Assembly: GCF_015352425.1 (NCBI RefSeq)
Contig: NZ_JADKNH010000002.1
Location: 295,169-359,168 of the forward strand
DNA: 64,000 nucleotides
Source of the DNA: Fusibacter ferrireducens
Lineage (GTDB): Bacteria > Bacillota > Clostridia > Peptostreptococcales > Acidaminobacteraceae
Direction of reading: 5' to 3'
Made by a program: the position numbers and the translations under genes
Notes under the pieces: model-generated
The model's input: the letters and a program-made list of their open reading frames with translations, nothing else
What the model was told of the DNA's origin: nothing
Databases searched by the model: none
Shown here: in pieces, positions 9,645 to 17,333 of the stretch
Position numbering within the stretch: position 1 is the first letter of the stretch
How the letters are laid out: each line of letters begins with the position of its first letter

Positions 9645-9660
9645 CCGAAATCGCTTTCGG
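9645..9660. promoter_or_regulatory. LacI-type operator (leader copy)
   Basis: CCGAAATCGCTTTCGG, an inverted repeat of CCGAAA with the central CG typical of LacI/GalR-family sites. It lies in the predicted 5' leader, 78 bp from the second copy. Two sites allow looping by a tetramer or two dimers. Confidence 0.8.
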
Positions 9661-9723
9661 TGATAGTCAAAAAAAAATATGAATTAAGACAAATTCTCTA
9701 TGCATCGATCTATTTCACATTTT

Positions 9724-9737
9724 CGAAACCGCTTTCG
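9724..9737. promoter_or_regulatory. LacI-type operator at the transcription start
   Basis: CGAAACCGCTTTCG, the same core (CGAAA-N-CG-N-TTTCG) as the site at 9645. It begins 8 bp downstream of the -10 hexamer, so a bound repressor would block initiation. Confidence 0.85.
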
Positions 9738-9745
9738 TTTTTATT

Positions 9746-9774
9746 ATTATACATTCCTATTTTACAATCGTCAA
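9746..9774 (-). promoter_or_regulatory. Sigma-A promoter of the LacI-GH3-ABC operon
   Basis: Minus-strand TTGACG (9769-9774), 17 nt, TATAAT (9746-9751). The transcription start should fall at about 9739, next to the operator at 9724-9737, leaving a leader of about 170 nt before the lacI-type gene. The remaining part of the gap, 9775-9973, holds the arsenic operon terminator. Confidence 0.85.
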
Positions 9775-9842
9775 GAGTTTGTTTACATTTCATTCACATA
9801 ATATTTGCCATTTATCTTCTTATCTCTGTAATGCTTACATCT

Positions 9843-9886
9843 AAAAAAGCCCATAAAAACAACTCTATACGTTGCAATTATGGGCT
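9843..9886 (-). terminator. Intrinsic terminator of the arsenic operon
   Basis: Stem AGCCCATAA/TTATGGGCT (9848-9856 with 9878-9886), with a small inner CAAC/GTTG stem, followed on the minus strand by T6. It lies 88 nt after the stop of the thioredoxin-like gene. Confidence 0.75.
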
Positions 9887-9973
9887 CTATGCTGTGCTAT
9901 CTAAAGCGCTCTGTACAGCCTCGATTCTGTGACTGCAAGCTCTTCTTAAGTCAAATTGCATTGATTTTCTTAA

Positions 9974-10204
9974 TTACTTTAATATTTTGGCAATTTCCTT
10001 AACCGTTGCAACTCTCCCCATCACTTTAACCTCTTCATCAATGACCAGTGCAGGGGTTTTCATAACGCCATATGCCATAATTTCTTTAAAATCCTCCACC
10101 TTTTCCACAGTTGCCTCAATGCCAGTTTCAGCAAGTGCCGCCTTTGTGTGCTCCTCGAGCTTCTTGCAGTTTTTACATCCTGAACCCAATACTTTAATAA
10201 TCAT
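9974..10204 (-). CDS. Small thioredoxin-like redox-active protein (TM0996/MTH895 family)
   Basis: A 76-residue protein with a thioredoxin fold core: MIIKVLGSGCKNCKKLEEH carries the active CKNC (a CxxC) near residue 10, and the cis-Pro loop appears as VMKTPALVIDEEV. Proteins of this family often end arsenic operons and are thought to supply reducing power to the arsenate reductase or to handle metal-thiol exchange. Last gene of the operon, 91 nt after the ArsP-type permease. The role with ArsC is inferred from position. Confidence 0.85.
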   Translation of the reverse strand: MIIKVLGSGCKNCKKLEEHTKAALAETGIEATVEKVEDFKEIMAYGVMKTPALVIDEEVKVMGRVATVKEIAKILK

Positions 10205-10295
10205 TTTTTTACGCCTCCATCTCTTCTTATTTAACTTATTCTTATTTTATCACAAATCGCTAAATGAATAGGATCATTGATTTAGCCATATCTTA

Positions 10296-11264
10296 TCAAA
10301 TGAGCCAATGCGCCAATTCGTTAAACAGGTACCCCACTAAAATAATGGCTACACCAGTGATGCTCACAAAGGTTATAATGAGTTTCGGTTTAATGACCTT
10401 TTTGAGCAAAATCATTTCAGGCAAAGACAATGCCGTGGTTGCCATCATAAAAGCCATAGCTGTGCCAATACCAACACCTTTCATTATAAGCGCTTCAGCA
10501 ATTGGAATCGTACCCAGTGCATTTGAATAGAGTGGAATACCAAATATAACAGCTACAATGACGGCAAGTGGATTCTCTGGTCCAGCATACTTCGCCAAGA
10601 GCTCTGCAGGTGCCCAACCATGAATGAGTGCGCCAATGCCAATACCAATTAACAAATAGATCCAAACACGACCCACAATATCCTTTACATTCTGAATTGA
10701 AAAACGAATGCGGTCATTGATCGTCAATGCTTCAAGTTCCACTTCACGCGAACTCATTTCATAGACATAACTTTCCACTTGATTTTCCATCTTCAAGCTA
10801 CCGATGAATATACCACCTACAACCCCCACAACAACACCAGTAATCACATAGACCAAGGCGATTTTCCATCCAAAGGATGCCAGTAAAATTGCAAAGGCCG
10901 CTTCATTGACTATTGGCGAGGTAATGAGAAAAGAAAACGTTACACCCAAGGGAATCCCTGCTTCGACAAATCCAATAAAAATGGGTACAGATGAACAAGA
11001 ACAAAATGGGGTCACAATTCCCAAGAGAGACGCCATAATATTTCCCGTAATACCACCAAATCGCTCCAATATCTTCTTGGTACGCTCTGGTGGGAAGAAA
11101 CTTCTTACATAAGAAATTGCAAAGATCATAAGACCCAATAAAATTATAATCTTAATACTATCATATATAAAAAAGTGGATACTGCCTCCAAGTCGAGTTG
11201 CCACTGGCACTTTAAAAACATTTTCAACGAGGAGCGTTACCAATTGATCTAACCAATCAAACAT
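10296..11264 (-). CDS. arsP: Permease of the ArsP/DUF318 family (probable organoarsenical efflux)
   Basis: A 322-residue membrane protein with eight or so hydrophobic segments. It carries the family hallmark TPFCSCSSVPIFIGF near residue 85, with paired cysteines, and SFLITSPIVNEAA after it. In this family ArsP exports trivalent organoarsenicals. The motif and its position 9 nt after arsC in an arsenic operon favour that role. Some relatives handle other metals, so the substrate is likely rather than certain. An acidic cytosolic loop sits near residues 155-190. Confidence 0.85.
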   Translation of the reverse strand: MFDWLDQLVTLLVENVFKVPVATRLGGSIHFFIYDSIKIIILLGLMIFAISYVRSFFPPERTKKILERFGGITGNIMASLLGIVTPFCSCSSVPIFIGFVEAGIPLGVTFSFLITSPIVNEAAFAILLASFGWKIALVYVITGVVVGVVGGIFIGSLKMENQVESYVYEMSSREVELEALTINDRIRFSIQNVKDIVGRVWIYLLIGIGIGALIHGWAPAELLAKYAGPENPLAVIVAVIFGIPLYSNALGTIPIAEALIMKGVGIGTAMAFMMATTALSLPEMILLKKVIKPKLIITFVSITGVAIILVGYLFNELAHWLI

Positions 11265-11273
11265 AAAGACCTC

Positions 11274-11687
11274 CTACGCCAATGGTATTTCTCCAGATTT
11301 AATTCGAGCCACGAGCTCTAGGACCTTTGCCTTCACAAGGTCTCTTGTTACACGATAATCTTCTATAGGGCCACCTGATGGATCTTCAAGGCCCCAATCT
11401 TCTGAATATTGATTGGGCACAAAAGGACAAACCACATTGCACCCCATTGTAATTAAAAGATCCAACTGCTCAGGAATATCACTTAATAATTTGGGATGAT
11501 GACCACTCATGTCAACTCCGGCTTCTTCCATAACCGCCACAGCAAGTGGTTTTACTTCTGGATACGTTTCTGTTCCAGCGGAATATACCTCAAGCAAATC
11601 ACTTCCCAATTGTTTGGCCCAGCCTTCTGCCATTTGACTTCTGCATGAATTGTGCACACACACAAATGCAACTTTATATTTTTTCAT
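11274..11687 (-). CDS. arsC: Arsenate reductase, thioredoxin-coupled low-molecular-weight phosphatase type
   Basis: A 137-residue enzyme that reduces arsenate to arsenite in the cytoplasm. The P-loop is CVHNSCR (Cys10-x5-Arg16) followed by SQMAEGW. The two further redox cysteines are seen in MGCNVVCPF near residues 82-87, the arrangement of the Staphylococcus-type, thioredoxin-linked enzyme. The product would be exported by the Acr3 protein encoded just upstream. The EDPSGG motif near the C-terminus is also typical. A firm call. Confidence 0.95.
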   Translation of the reverse strand: MKKYKVAFVCVHNSCRSQMAEGWAKQLGSDLLEVYSAGTETYPEVKPLAVAVMEEAGVDMSGHHPKLLSDIPEQLDLLITMGCNVVCPFVPNQYSEDWGLEDPSGGPIEDYRVTRDLVKAKVLELVARIKSGEIPLA

Positions 11688-11810
11688 TTAAAAGATCACC
11701 TCTATTTTCTTCAATCGATTTTATTTTTTTATCCCTAAACTTTTAATGCCGATAATATTTTACATTGTTAAATCTTCTAGTTCCAAACACTTTTAACTTT
11801 CTAAGGCTTT

Positions 11811-12860
11811 CTAGCTTTTAAACCAATGTTGTGTATTGTTCGCTATTTTTACTAAGGTCAGCATGACAGGCACCTCCACAAGCACACCGACTACAGTGGC
11901 AAGTGTTGCACCAGATTCTAACCCGAACAGAGAAATCGCCACTGCAACAGCTAACTCAAAAAAATTGCTGGCGCCAATCAGAGCCGCAGGTGCTGCAATA
12001 TCATCTTTAAGTCGCCACGCTTTTGCCCAGAAATATGCAATTCCAAAGATGAAAAAAGTCTGAAGAATAAGCGGTATTGCAATTAGAAAGATATGCACCG
12101 GATTATTCAGAATCGTTTCTCCTTGAAATGAAAATATGATAATCAGAGTCAAAAGTAATCCCATGATTGTCGTCTGATCAAATTTTTTAAGAAACACCGT
12201 TTGAAAATATGATATGCCTTTGTGCTGGATAATATATTTTCTTGAAAGATACCCGCCTGCAAGTGGAATCACCACAAAGAGCACCACAGACAAAAATAAG
12301 GTCTTATAAGGCACCACGACATCTGAAACCCCCAGCAGAAAAGCGACAATAGGCGTAAACGCAAACAGCAGGATGAGATCGTTTATAGCCACTTGAACCA
12401 CTGTATATGCAGGATCGCCTTTGGTTAGATGGCTCCATACGAATACCATAGCTGTACACGGTGCCGCTCCCAATAAAACAGCTCCAGCCAAATATTCATT
12501 TGCAAGTTCCGGTGAAATAAAGACTTTGAAGACAACTTTCAAAAAAAATGCGGCAATCAGATACATTGTAAAAGGTTTTATAAGCCAGTTTGTGACACAG
12601 GTTATTGTAAGTCCCTTCGGTTTTTTAGTAGCCTCAACAATGCTGTTAAAGTCAATTTTGAGCATCATCGGATAAATCATCAGCCAAATAAGCAGTGCAA
12701 CTGGAATAGATACATTTGCATATTCAAAACGGCTTAGAAAGGCCGGAAAAGCAGGCACCCATTTCCCAATGAACACACCTACTAGGATACACAACGTCAC
12801 CCAAAGCGTTAAGTATCTGCCGAAGAGATCCATTTCTTGTGATACTTTTTCATTCTTCAT
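11811..12860 (-). CDS. acr3: Arsenite efflux transporter, ACR3 family
   Basis: A 349-residue membrane protein with ten hydrophobic segments that exports arsenite using the proton motive force. The conserved Cys lies in GAAPCTAMVFVWSHLTKGDP, the ACR3 signature that separates it from the ArsB family. The final helices include LIGASNFFELAVAVAI with the conserved Glu. I use the second ATG (12858-12860), 8 nt behind GAGG; the first is too close. It follows arsR by 10 nt and precedes arsC by 123 nt. Confidence 0.95.
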   Translation of the reverse strand: MKNEKVSQEMDLFGRYLTLWVTLCILVGVFIGKWVPAFPAFLSRFEYANVSIPVALLIWLMIYPMMLKIDFNSIVEATKKPKGLTITCVTNWLIKPFTMYLIAAFFLKVVFKVFISPELANEYLAGAVLLGAAPCTAMVFVWSHLTKGDPAYTVVQVAINDLILLFAFTPIVAFLLGVSDVVVPYKTLFLSVVLFVVIPLAGGYLSRKYIIQHKGISYFQTVFLKKFDQTTIMGLLLTLIIIFSFQGETILNNPVHIFLIAIPLILQTFFIFGIAYFWAKAWRLKDDIAAPAALIGASNFFELAVAVAISLFGLESGATLATVVGVLVEVPVMLTLVKIANNTQHWFKS

Positions 12861-12870
12861 ATGCATGTCC

Positions 12871-13263
12871 TCACTTCAATTTAGTTGCGCTTAAAACTTT
12901 GATGACATTGAGTTTATCTTCTGTGATCATTTGGCAAGTAAGATCACTGTCTTTATAAGTTGAGAGTTTTTCGAGGTCCATCTGATAAACAGATTCCTCT
13001 TCAAATTGTGATTTTAAGTACTCCAGAAGCAATCCATGTGATGCTTTAAAGGATTCGTCAATCACATATCTCACCCATTGTGCTTCCTTTGTCGAAACTA
13101 TAATCCCAGCTGACTTTAATTTGCCCAAATGCCTGGATACGTTGGACTGATTCATGTCCAATAACACTTCCAGCTCGCAAACACAGAGCATTTGATTTGC
13201 CAGTAAATTAATGATTCTAAGTCTGTTTTCATCGCTGAGTGCTTTTAAAATATCAATCATCAA
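12871..13263 (-). CDS. arsR: ArsR family metalloregulator
   Basis: A 130-residue winged-helix repressor. The metal-sensing motif LCVCEL (two Cys spaced by one residue, residues 27-29) sits in the alpha-3 position used by As(III)-responsive ArsR proteins. NQSNVSRHLGKLKSAGII is the recognition helix region. Normal members are about 100-120 residues; the extra C-terminal tail contains one Cys. It heads the arsenic operon and probably binds the long palindrome at 13325-13382 until arsenite releases it. Confidence 0.93.
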   Translation of the reverse strand: MMIDILKALSDENRLRIINLLANQMLCVCELEVLLDMNQSNVSRHLGKLKSAGIIVSTKEAQWVRYVIDESFKASHGLLLEYLKSQFEEESVYQMDLEKLSTYKDSDLTCQMITEDKLNVIKVLSATKLK

Positions 13264-13324
13264 GATTGCTCACCTTCCCATTTTTTTTGCTCTTGGCATC
13301 ACCTTTATTTCATGAGTCTATACC

Positions 13325-13382
13325 AAAAACAGTGTTACTATATGAGTATATTTGAATATACTCATATAGTAACACCGTTTTT
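13325..13382. promoter_or_regulatory. Long palindrome upstream of arsR (candidate operator and/or hairpin)
   Basis: Two perfect 21-bp arms (13332-13352 and 13355-13375) separated by TG, extended by AAAAAC/GTTTTT ends to 28 bp with one mismatch. The core ATATGAGTATA/TATACTCATAT resembles ArsR sites. As RNA it would be a very stable hairpin with U-rich ends on both strands, so it could also terminate the preceding operon. A possible promoter, TTGACT-17-TTTACT, lies just upstream on the minus strand near 13390-13420. Confidence 0.7.
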
Positions 13383-13426
13383 GAATTTAGTAAAGATAAA
13401 TTTCAAATAAAAGTCAAAATCATTTT

Positions 13427-13726
13427 TTAAAATTCAATGGTATCATAGAGGTTTGCGTGTGTTGTCGAGCAATTGATGACCAAATTACCTTTGACCTTTT
13501 GACCTTGTGCCCTCAAAAGGGATACAAATTTTTCATACATGCCCTCATTGAATTCATAAGTCCTTTTAAAGTTAAAGTCCAGTTTCACCTCCCCAGTTGA
13601 AATGGGGTCTGGAATAACGGACATATGCTTCATAATTGTCATCAAGGGATGATTTGGCGTCAAAATCATTTCTCCAAAGGCCCTCTTGTGGATCATCAGA
13701 GATCCCCCAGTTATTCGATAAATCAT
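13427..13726 (-). CDS. Small conserved-looking protein of unknown function downstream of the VWA gene
   Basis: A 99-residue protein I do not recognise. I start at the ATG at 13724-13726, 8 nt behind CAGGAG; the longer frame begins without a ribosome site. It is slightly basic, has no membrane segment or Cys pair, and ends GNLVINCSTTHANLYDTIEF. It follows the VWA/DUF2201 gene by 44 nt and is probably the last gene of the MoxR-VWA operon. It might help the ATPase/VWA pair, but nothing in the sequence shows how. Confidence 0.65.
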   Translation of the reverse strand: MIYRITGGSLMIHKRAFGEMILTPNHPLMTIMKHMSVIPDPISTGEVKLDFNFKRTYEFNEGMYEKFVSLLRAQGQKVKGNLVINCSTTHANLYDTIEF

Positions 13727-13770
13727 TCGTGCACTCCTGTCTATATAATAGGACCTCATCCTATAGGGGA

Positions 13771-14922
13771 TTATTGCATCTGAATCACATACCCCATATG
13801 TTCTGGTATTTTACTCTTCTTCGTAAGAAGCCATAGAACATGCCCGTTGATTTTCTCTGGGAAAATCCCTTCTCCATCTGTAAAAATTATAATGAGCTTA
13901 TAGCGGTATCTGCATGCGACTTCAAATATTGGCCGATAATCCGTGCTCCCTTGCTTTTGCCTCTCATCATTCTGAATAAACTGTTCCAATGATATAGGCT
14001 CTGAACATGTCTGGTCAAAACGACTTGTCCAGAACTTCGCGTTAGTGATATTTTTAAGTAACTTCAATTCGTTTAAAAACGACGTCCATGTCTCCATGGG
14101 AATAGAGCCGCTTTCATCTATGGCGACAAAGGCTTCAATGCCCAGTTGTCGACGCTTCCCGGGCATCATATCAAAGCGCCTTGACATTTTTTTATAAGTG
14201 TTTCTTTTGGAAATCCTACCCCTGCCAGTGATAAATTTTTTAAGTAAAATACGCCAGTGAATATGATAGGCGTCGAAAATTTCATTTTGTACTTTGCTCA
14301 ACATTTCAGGCACTTCATCTTGATCTTTCTGCAAATCCATAAACTCGGAGAGTTCACATTCGATGGCGCTCTGCTCAGACGTTGACAATTCTAATGCATT
14401 TACCCTGTTGATAACGCGTTTCTCCTTCGTCGGTAATTTTAAGATCAGTTCTTGTTCCAAGTCATCGAACAATAAGGGCTCATCCAATTGAGATAATGCA
14501 TCATAGTAATACTCCACAGATTTCTTTTCCAGTAAACACAGCTTATAACTCGCATTTAAAAGCCTAACTGTCACGCTGTTTTCAAGTTGCTCTTCTGTAT
14601 CTATCAGTTCATTCACAGCCAAATCTGCACTCACTGACCAAAGTACTTCGTCACGTTCACCGCGTCTAAAATGATGCAAAAGTATAATATGACCTAGTAG
14701 ATGTATCCAATTTTTTAATCTGATTTCATCCGACTGTTCTGCATACCATATTGGATTGATCCGGACAACCAAACGCTGATCATATTTAAGCATCATAGAT
14801 GTTGCTTGTTCACCTATTTGTATCTCTAATTTCATCAACAACAGGCCATAAAATGGATAACGTAAAATCAAAACCATTTGATCCTTTTGGATCTGTTCTG
14901 CTATAGGTTCATTCATATGCAT
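13771..14922 (-). CDS. VWA-domain protein with N-terminal DUF2201 metallopeptidase-like region
   Basis: A 383-residue cytosolic protein. The N-terminal part contains HIILLHHFRRGERD near residue 93, an H-x4-H type cluster typical of DUF2201, followed by VSADLAVN. A linker leads to a C-terminal von Willebrand A-like domain with the metal-binding DESGS near residue 270 and IIIFTDGEG near 350. Proteins of this type pair with MoxR-type ATPases, which are encoded just upstream (11 nt away here), as chaperone or metal-insertion systems. The client is unknown. The metallopeptidase label is historical: no activity can be deduced. Confidence 0.85.
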   Translation of the reverse strand: MHMNEPIAEQIQKDQMVLILRYPFYGLLLMKLEIQIGEQATSMMLKYDQRLVVRINPIWYAEQSDEIRLKNWIHLLGHIILLHHFRRGERDEVLWSVSADLAVNELIDTEEQLENSVTVRLLNASYKLCLLEKKSVEYYYDALSQLDEPLLFDDLEQELILKLPTKEKRVINRVNALELSTSEQSAIECELSEFMDLQKDQDEVPEMLSKVQNEIFDAYHIHWRILLKKFITGRGRISKRNTYKKMSRRFDMMPGKRRQLGIEAFVAIDESGSIPMETWTSFLNELKLLKNITNAKFWTSRFDQTCSEPISLEQFIQNDERQKQGSTDYRPIFEVACRYRYKLIIIFTDGEGIFPEKINGHVLWLLTKKSKIPEHMGYVIQMQ

Positions 14923-14933
14923 AATTCACTCAC

Positions 14934-16040
14934 CTATCCTTCAAATGCCAAATGCATCATTTGATCGCTTATCTTGTCAAACACGCTGGAGTTTTGAGTT
15001 AATATCGTATAATTTTGAGGCATATCCTTTATTATCGCCTTAAAAAACATGAGCTGGTATTCATCAGGCAAATCTAAAAGAAACGCATCCAAGTTTGAGA
15101 TAATGGCTTTTATTTGCACTGGCAATGCACTTACCACTTCCCTTTGAAGCTTTTGGATGCAGCTTTTAATCAAATAATGCAACCATTCTATCTGCCTTTT
15201 TTCTATGATGTTTAATATTCCACTGCGCACCGTCTTATAATCTGTAAGAATCGCCTCAGCATTGGGTAAATCTCTCATGCAACTGTTTTGAAAACTATAA
15301 AAGCTTGCAGTGGCCTTTGGTCCAATAATGCCAGATATGAGTTCTCTTAACAGGTGACTTTCTAGCCCAGACTGATTTAGAAGCATTTGTACTTGTGTCC
15401 AGCCCCTTGGTGTTGGTGACTTGGAAAAAACCGTGCTGTCGCCATTTCTTTGGACAACTAACAGCATTTCAGGCATTTTTTTCAAAAATTCTAAAACAAG
15501 CGCATTGGGTGAATTTAATCTAGAATAATTTATATAATCTTCCAAATTAGCGGTTATCTCAATTGCAATAAAGCGATCCAGCATGGCATCATCCAGTGCA
15601 TTGACCATGTAGTTCAGTGCATCGGGATTCATCGTAACACCAATTGACCAGCCCTCTGCCATCTGATGTCCATTGAGTTTTTTTTCAAGCAAGAGTGGGT
15701 AGAGCACTGAGATCGTATCACTTGGCACGCGATTGATTTCTTCAAGGACTAAAATGCCCTTTTCAGCACACTGCCCTGCACGTATCGCTTGTTCTGTGGG
15801 TAAAAATCGAGGCGGCAGATACTGAGTCACTTGATGTGCCAAATTTTTATCTGGCAGTCCCATAAAATCTGGCCCTTCAAGTGCAGCCGCATAAAGACCT
15901 ATATAGCCAATTCCAAGTTCTTCAGCTGCTTGTTGAAAGGCGGATGTCTTGCCTACGCCCCTTTCACTGATCAATGCCGCCACACTGTTCGTATGGAGAT
16001 ACAACGCTTTTATACATGATTTTGCTTCACTTATTCTCAT
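14934..16040 (-). CDS. MoxR-type AAA+ ATPase
   Basis: A 368-residue AAA+ ATPase. Walker A appears as SERGVGKTS near residue 31, Walker B as GILVLEEINR near 110, and sensor 1 as TMNPD near 148. A C-terminal lid domain follows. Start chosen at the ATG at 16038-16040. Its ribosome site AGAGG lies inside the 3' arm of a hairpin (16041-16111), so translation may be blocked by RNA folding. It pairs with the VWA gene downstream. MoxR-VWA pairs remodel or mature partner proteins; the partner is not evident. Confidence 0.88.
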   Translation of the reverse strand: MRISEAKSCIKALYLHTNSVAALISERGVGKTSAFQQAAEELGIGYIGLYAAALEGPDFMGLPDKNLAHQVTQYLPPRFLPTEQAIRAGQCAEKGILVLEEINRVPSDTISVLYPLLLEKKLNGHQMAEGWSIGVTMNPDALNYMVNALDDAMLDRFIAIEITANLEDYINYSRLNSPNALVLEFLKKMPEMLLVVQRNGDSTVFSKSPTPRGWTQVQMLLNQSGLESHLLRELISGIIGPKATASFYSFQNSCMRDLPNAEAILTDYKTVRSGILNIIEKRQIEWLHYLIKSCIQKLQREVVSALPVQIKAIISNLDAFLLDLPDEYQLMFFKAIIKDMPQNYTILTQNSSVFDKISDQMMHLAFEG

Positions 16041-16111
16041 AAAAAAACCTCTTTTCAATTATGTCTCTTTAAGCCTTACACTTAATTAGAGTCTCCAATT
16101 GAAAAAAGGTT
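16041..16111 (-). terminator. Terminator-like hairpin that contains the MoxR ribosome site
   Basis: On the minus strand a 15-bp stem (16097-16111 with 16046-16060, one G-U pair) is followed directly by T7 and then by the ATG of the ATPase gene. The 3' arm includes AGAGG, the only plausible ribosome site. The hairpin could end the sigma factor transcript and, in any read-through RNA, hide the start of the ATPase gene. Confidence 0.7.
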
Positions 16112-16116
16112 ACATT

Positions 16117-16911
16117 TTAATCCGCTGTATAATTTAAGAGTTTGTATTTTTTTGAAGCCATTAAGACTTTCACATGTGCCTTAAAGGATTCATAAGGTTT
16201 AGGAACGACTTCAGTGTTATAGAGTAACATGACTTTATAGAGCGCCGAAACCTCTTCTTTAAATGCGGCTTTGATAAGCGCTTCTTTCTTTTGAATAATT
16301 TTTATATCCGAATTCTCAATTTTAAGACCTGTCTCCAGCGCATATTTAATCCAACTGCTACATTTGCAGGGGTTATCCGGATTAATCAAAGAACATTTTC
16401 CCTTTACATTGTCCGTGATAAAAGTTCTCGCTCTGTGCAAGTAAACTTTCACTGTACTCGGTTTTATCTGGAGTATTTCTGCGACTTCTTCAGTTGAAAA
16501 ATCAAGCACCACACGCAACGTAAAAACCGCACGCAACTTGGAAGAGAGACAACTCATAAAGAGTTGCAAACACGCTTCTTTTGTAGCTGTATACATCACT
16601 TCATCCTCCACTGTTCCAAAACTGTTTATATACCCATACACTTCTCTTATGGTCAAGTCATTGCTTTCAGCATACTGATCTACAGGCATTTTATTGATTT
16701 TTTTAAAGTAATGCTTGGATTCATTTAATACAATTTGGTAGAGCCAAGTTGCCACATGACTCTCTTCTCTGAATTGATCATAGGCCTTATAGGCATTTAA
16801 AAAGGCTGTCTGTAGGACATCCTCAGCATCTTGAAGGTTGCCTGTCATCCTGTAGGCCAAGTTATAGAGTTTCGTATAATTTTGTTCATAGACAGTTTCA
16901 AATGCGACCAT
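16117..16911 (-). CDS. ECF-type RNA polymerase sigma factor with Cys-rich C-terminal extension
   Basis: A 264-residue sigma-70 family protein. Region 2 (NLAYRMTGNLQDAEDVLQTAFLNAY, in part) lies at residues 16-45 and region 4 (LRVVLDFSTEEVAEILQIKP, VKVYLHRAR) at about 130-165. A tail of 90 residues follows, opening with CSLINPDNPCKC, which might bind a metal. I use the ATG at 16909-16911, 5 nt behind GGGAGG. No anti-sigma gene is adjacent. It is followed by the MoxR-VWA genes, a possible target. The extra tail may act in place of an anti-sigma factor, as in some self-regulated ECF groups; this is inference. Confidence 0.85.
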   Translation of the reverse strand: MVAFETVYEQNYTKLYNLAYRMTGNLQDAEDVLQTAFLNAYKAYDQFREESHVATWLYQIVLNESKHYFKKINKMPVDQYAESNDLTIREVYGYINSFGTVEDEVMYTATKEACLQLFMSCLSSKLRAVFTLRVVLDFSTEEVAEILQIKPSTVKVYLHRARTFITDNVKGKCSLINPDNPCKCSSWIKYALETGLKIENSDIKIIQKKEALIKAAFKEEVSALYKVMLLYNTEVVPKPYESFKAHVKVLMASKKYKLLNYTAD

Positions 16912-16950
16912 CACAACCTCCCGATACTAATAATATTCTTTTATTTTCTC

Positions 16951-16980
16951 AAAAAAAAGCTATGATGTAAACACCATAGC
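16951..16980 (-). terminator. Intrinsic terminator after the small gene at 16994
   Basis: Minus-strand stem GCTATGGTG/CATCATAGC with a 4-nt loop, followed by T8. It lies 14 nt after the stop of the 77-residue gene. Confidence 0.85.
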
Positions 16981-16993
16981 CAGTTGTGAAATA

Positions 16994-17227
16994 CTACATT
17001 CTTAGATCGAGTTCAGAAGCATATGCATCCATCCATTGAAGTGCATTGCCCTCCATTGGCTTCTGAATTTGAATGAGAAAGCACGGTTTACCTTTGTCTG
17101 TAACTGTGATCCTTTGCAGACCACCATTTCTTTCAAGCAATAGTTTTTTTAATGCGTCTGGATTCCCGCTAGCTAGGTCAACACATTCCACTAAAGCTTC
17201 GAAACTGACAGTTTTTAAACCATTCAT
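16994..17227 (-). CDS. Small protein of unknown function
   Basis: A 77-residue protein, not recognised. It has its own ribosome site (GGGAGG, 9 nt before the ATG) and its own terminator, so it is very likely a real single gene or the end of a short transcript after the NRAMP gene (107 nt upstream). The sequence is soluble and mildly acidic; the centre reads ITVTDKGKPCFLIQIQKP, a beta-strand-like stretch with one Cys. No motif points to a role. Confidence 0.7.
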   Translation of the reverse strand: MNGLKTVSFEALVECVDLASGNPDALKKLLLERNGGLQRITVTDKGKPCFLIQIQKPMEGNALQWMDAYASELDLRM

Positions 17228-17333
17228 AGCTTTGCCTCCCTTATTTAACTGAGGTCTACTTTATTTCATTTTAAGACCTATTTCTATTATATCCTTTTTA
17301 TCTCTCATTAACCAGATGTAACCTAATAAAGCT

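Noticed and set aside
9660-9932. 90-codon plus-strand open frame rich in hydrophobic residues
   Set aside because: It covers the LacI operators, the opposite-strand promoter and the arsenic terminator, has no ribosome site and matches no family I know.
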